NCBI GenBank assembly: GCA_902775975.1
Contig: CACYOC010000003.1
Coordinates: 1-64,000 of the forward strand
Direction of reading: 5' to 3'
Source of the DNA: an uncultured Bacteroidales bacterium
GTDB lineage: Bacteria > Bacteroidota > Bacteroidia > Bacteroidales > Bacteroidaceae
Length of the DNA: 64,000 bases
Positions 63,781 through 64,000 of the stretch are shown piece by piece (the stretch's first letter is position 1; the number at the start of each line of letters is the position of its first letter). The position numbers were made by a program, and so were the translations under genes. The notes beneath the pieces were generated by a model, which had not been told where the DNA came from, searched no databases, and saw only the letters and a program-made list of their open reading frames with translations.

Positions 63781-64000
63781 TTATCTTATCACCCAGTTTT
63801 CCAATTGAATATTCTGGAAACGATGAAAATCTTTTGTATTATCAGTAACACATATCATATTATTAGCTATTGCTGAACATGCAATCAGTAAATCAAAGTT
63901 GTCTTCGCATGGTGTTCCTGCTAACCTAAGACGAATTTTTTCTTTTGCAGCTAAGTCTATAGCATCTGCTACAGGAAGTATATTAATATCAGAAAAGAAC
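63781..64000 (-). CDS. PIN-domain toxin, C-terminal part (cut by the window edge)
   Basis: The minus strand is open from 64000 to a stop at 63781-63783 and encodes, in order, INILPVADAIDLAAKEKIRL, then DNFDLLIACSAIANNMICVT and DNTKDFHRFQNIQLENWVIR. The D-x-F/D-L-L-I-A and VTDNTKDFxR patterns are the second half of a VapC-type PIN domain, with the acidic active-site residues present. The start and any antitoxin lie beyond the window. Confidence 0.8.
   Translation of the reverse strand, partial: FFSDINILPVADAIDLAAKEKIRLRLAGTPCEDNFDLLIACSAIANNMICVTDNTKDFHRFQNIQLENWVIR

Noticed and set aside
1-64000. tRNA, rRNA or tmRNA genes
   Set aside because: I looked for T-loop and rRNA-like sequences on both strands and found none convincing.

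Overview
The window looks like a chromosomal segment of a Prevotella-like member of the Bacteroidales. The evidence is a SusC/SusD polysaccharide locus, many promoters of the TTTG-N19/20-TAnnTTTG type, secreted proteins ending in a short G-[LI]-Y-I-x-N-G-[RK]-K type tag, and DUF3987/VirE-like, DUF4143, NrdD/NrdG, endonuclease I and PepSY-like families common in that order. Species cannot be named from sequence alone.

Layout. 1-4600: repeat-rich DNA, a broken tiny 'smalltalk'-type gene and a minus-strand accessory cassette (M15 peptidase, DUF3987 protein, two small unknown genes). 4670-12200: AT-rich defence and regulation island on the minus strand, with a WYL regulator behind a highly structured 5' leader, one C5 methyltransferase with two different restriction nucleases (TdeIII-like and PmeII-like), fused fragments of a second WYL gene and an AlbA_2-type gene, and a PIN toxin module. 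Three minus-strand units here share the same promoter repeat. 12200-25200: a fructan (probably levan) utilisation locus in two operons: SusC, SusD, DUF4960 lipoprotein, surface GH32 and a tagged secreted protein; then periplasmic GH32, sugar permease and fructokinase. A candidate small RNA diverges from it. 25200-34450: housekeeping genes (secreted nuclease, ruvB, coaD, ybeY, LOG-family protein, SpoIIE-type phosphatase, DsbD, sirtuin). 34560-41525: sugar-acid catabolism (KDG-type kinase facing an operon for a lyase/aldolase, Na+ symporter, Fe-ADH, PdxA2-like dehydrogenase and DUF1537 kinase). 41683-52840: PepSY-like genes around an AraC-type regulator, anaerobic ribonucleotide reductase, PAP2 and SDR genes, RNase R, GH53 galactanase and a DUF4143 ATPase with 33-bp iterated repeats over its promoter and start. 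52900-64000: accessory, AT-rich, mostly minus strand, with an AbiEii remnant, two copies of a module made of a large secreted Ig-like protein plus a 54-57-residue peptide with an acidic tail, a coiled-coil membrane protein, a signal-peptide-only remnant behind a three-hairpin leader, and toxin-antitoxin-like genes.

Two kinds of repeat run through the whole window. One is tandem repeats of 7- or 8-base units whose sequence differs at each site. The other is GC-rich palindromes (CCCTCCC-loop-GGGAGGG followed by GGGGTGGG). Both sit mainly at gene ends, yet several are inside reading frames (dsbD, rnr, the DUF1537 kinase, the SDR gene, the DUF3987 gene and the start of coaD). The strongest candidates for something undescribed are the duplicated secreted-protein/acidic-peptide module at 53.8-61.3 kb, the structured leaders at 6.3 and 61.9 kb, and the iterated repeats of the DUF4143 gene. 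All functional calls rest on reading motifs by eye; no database search was run.
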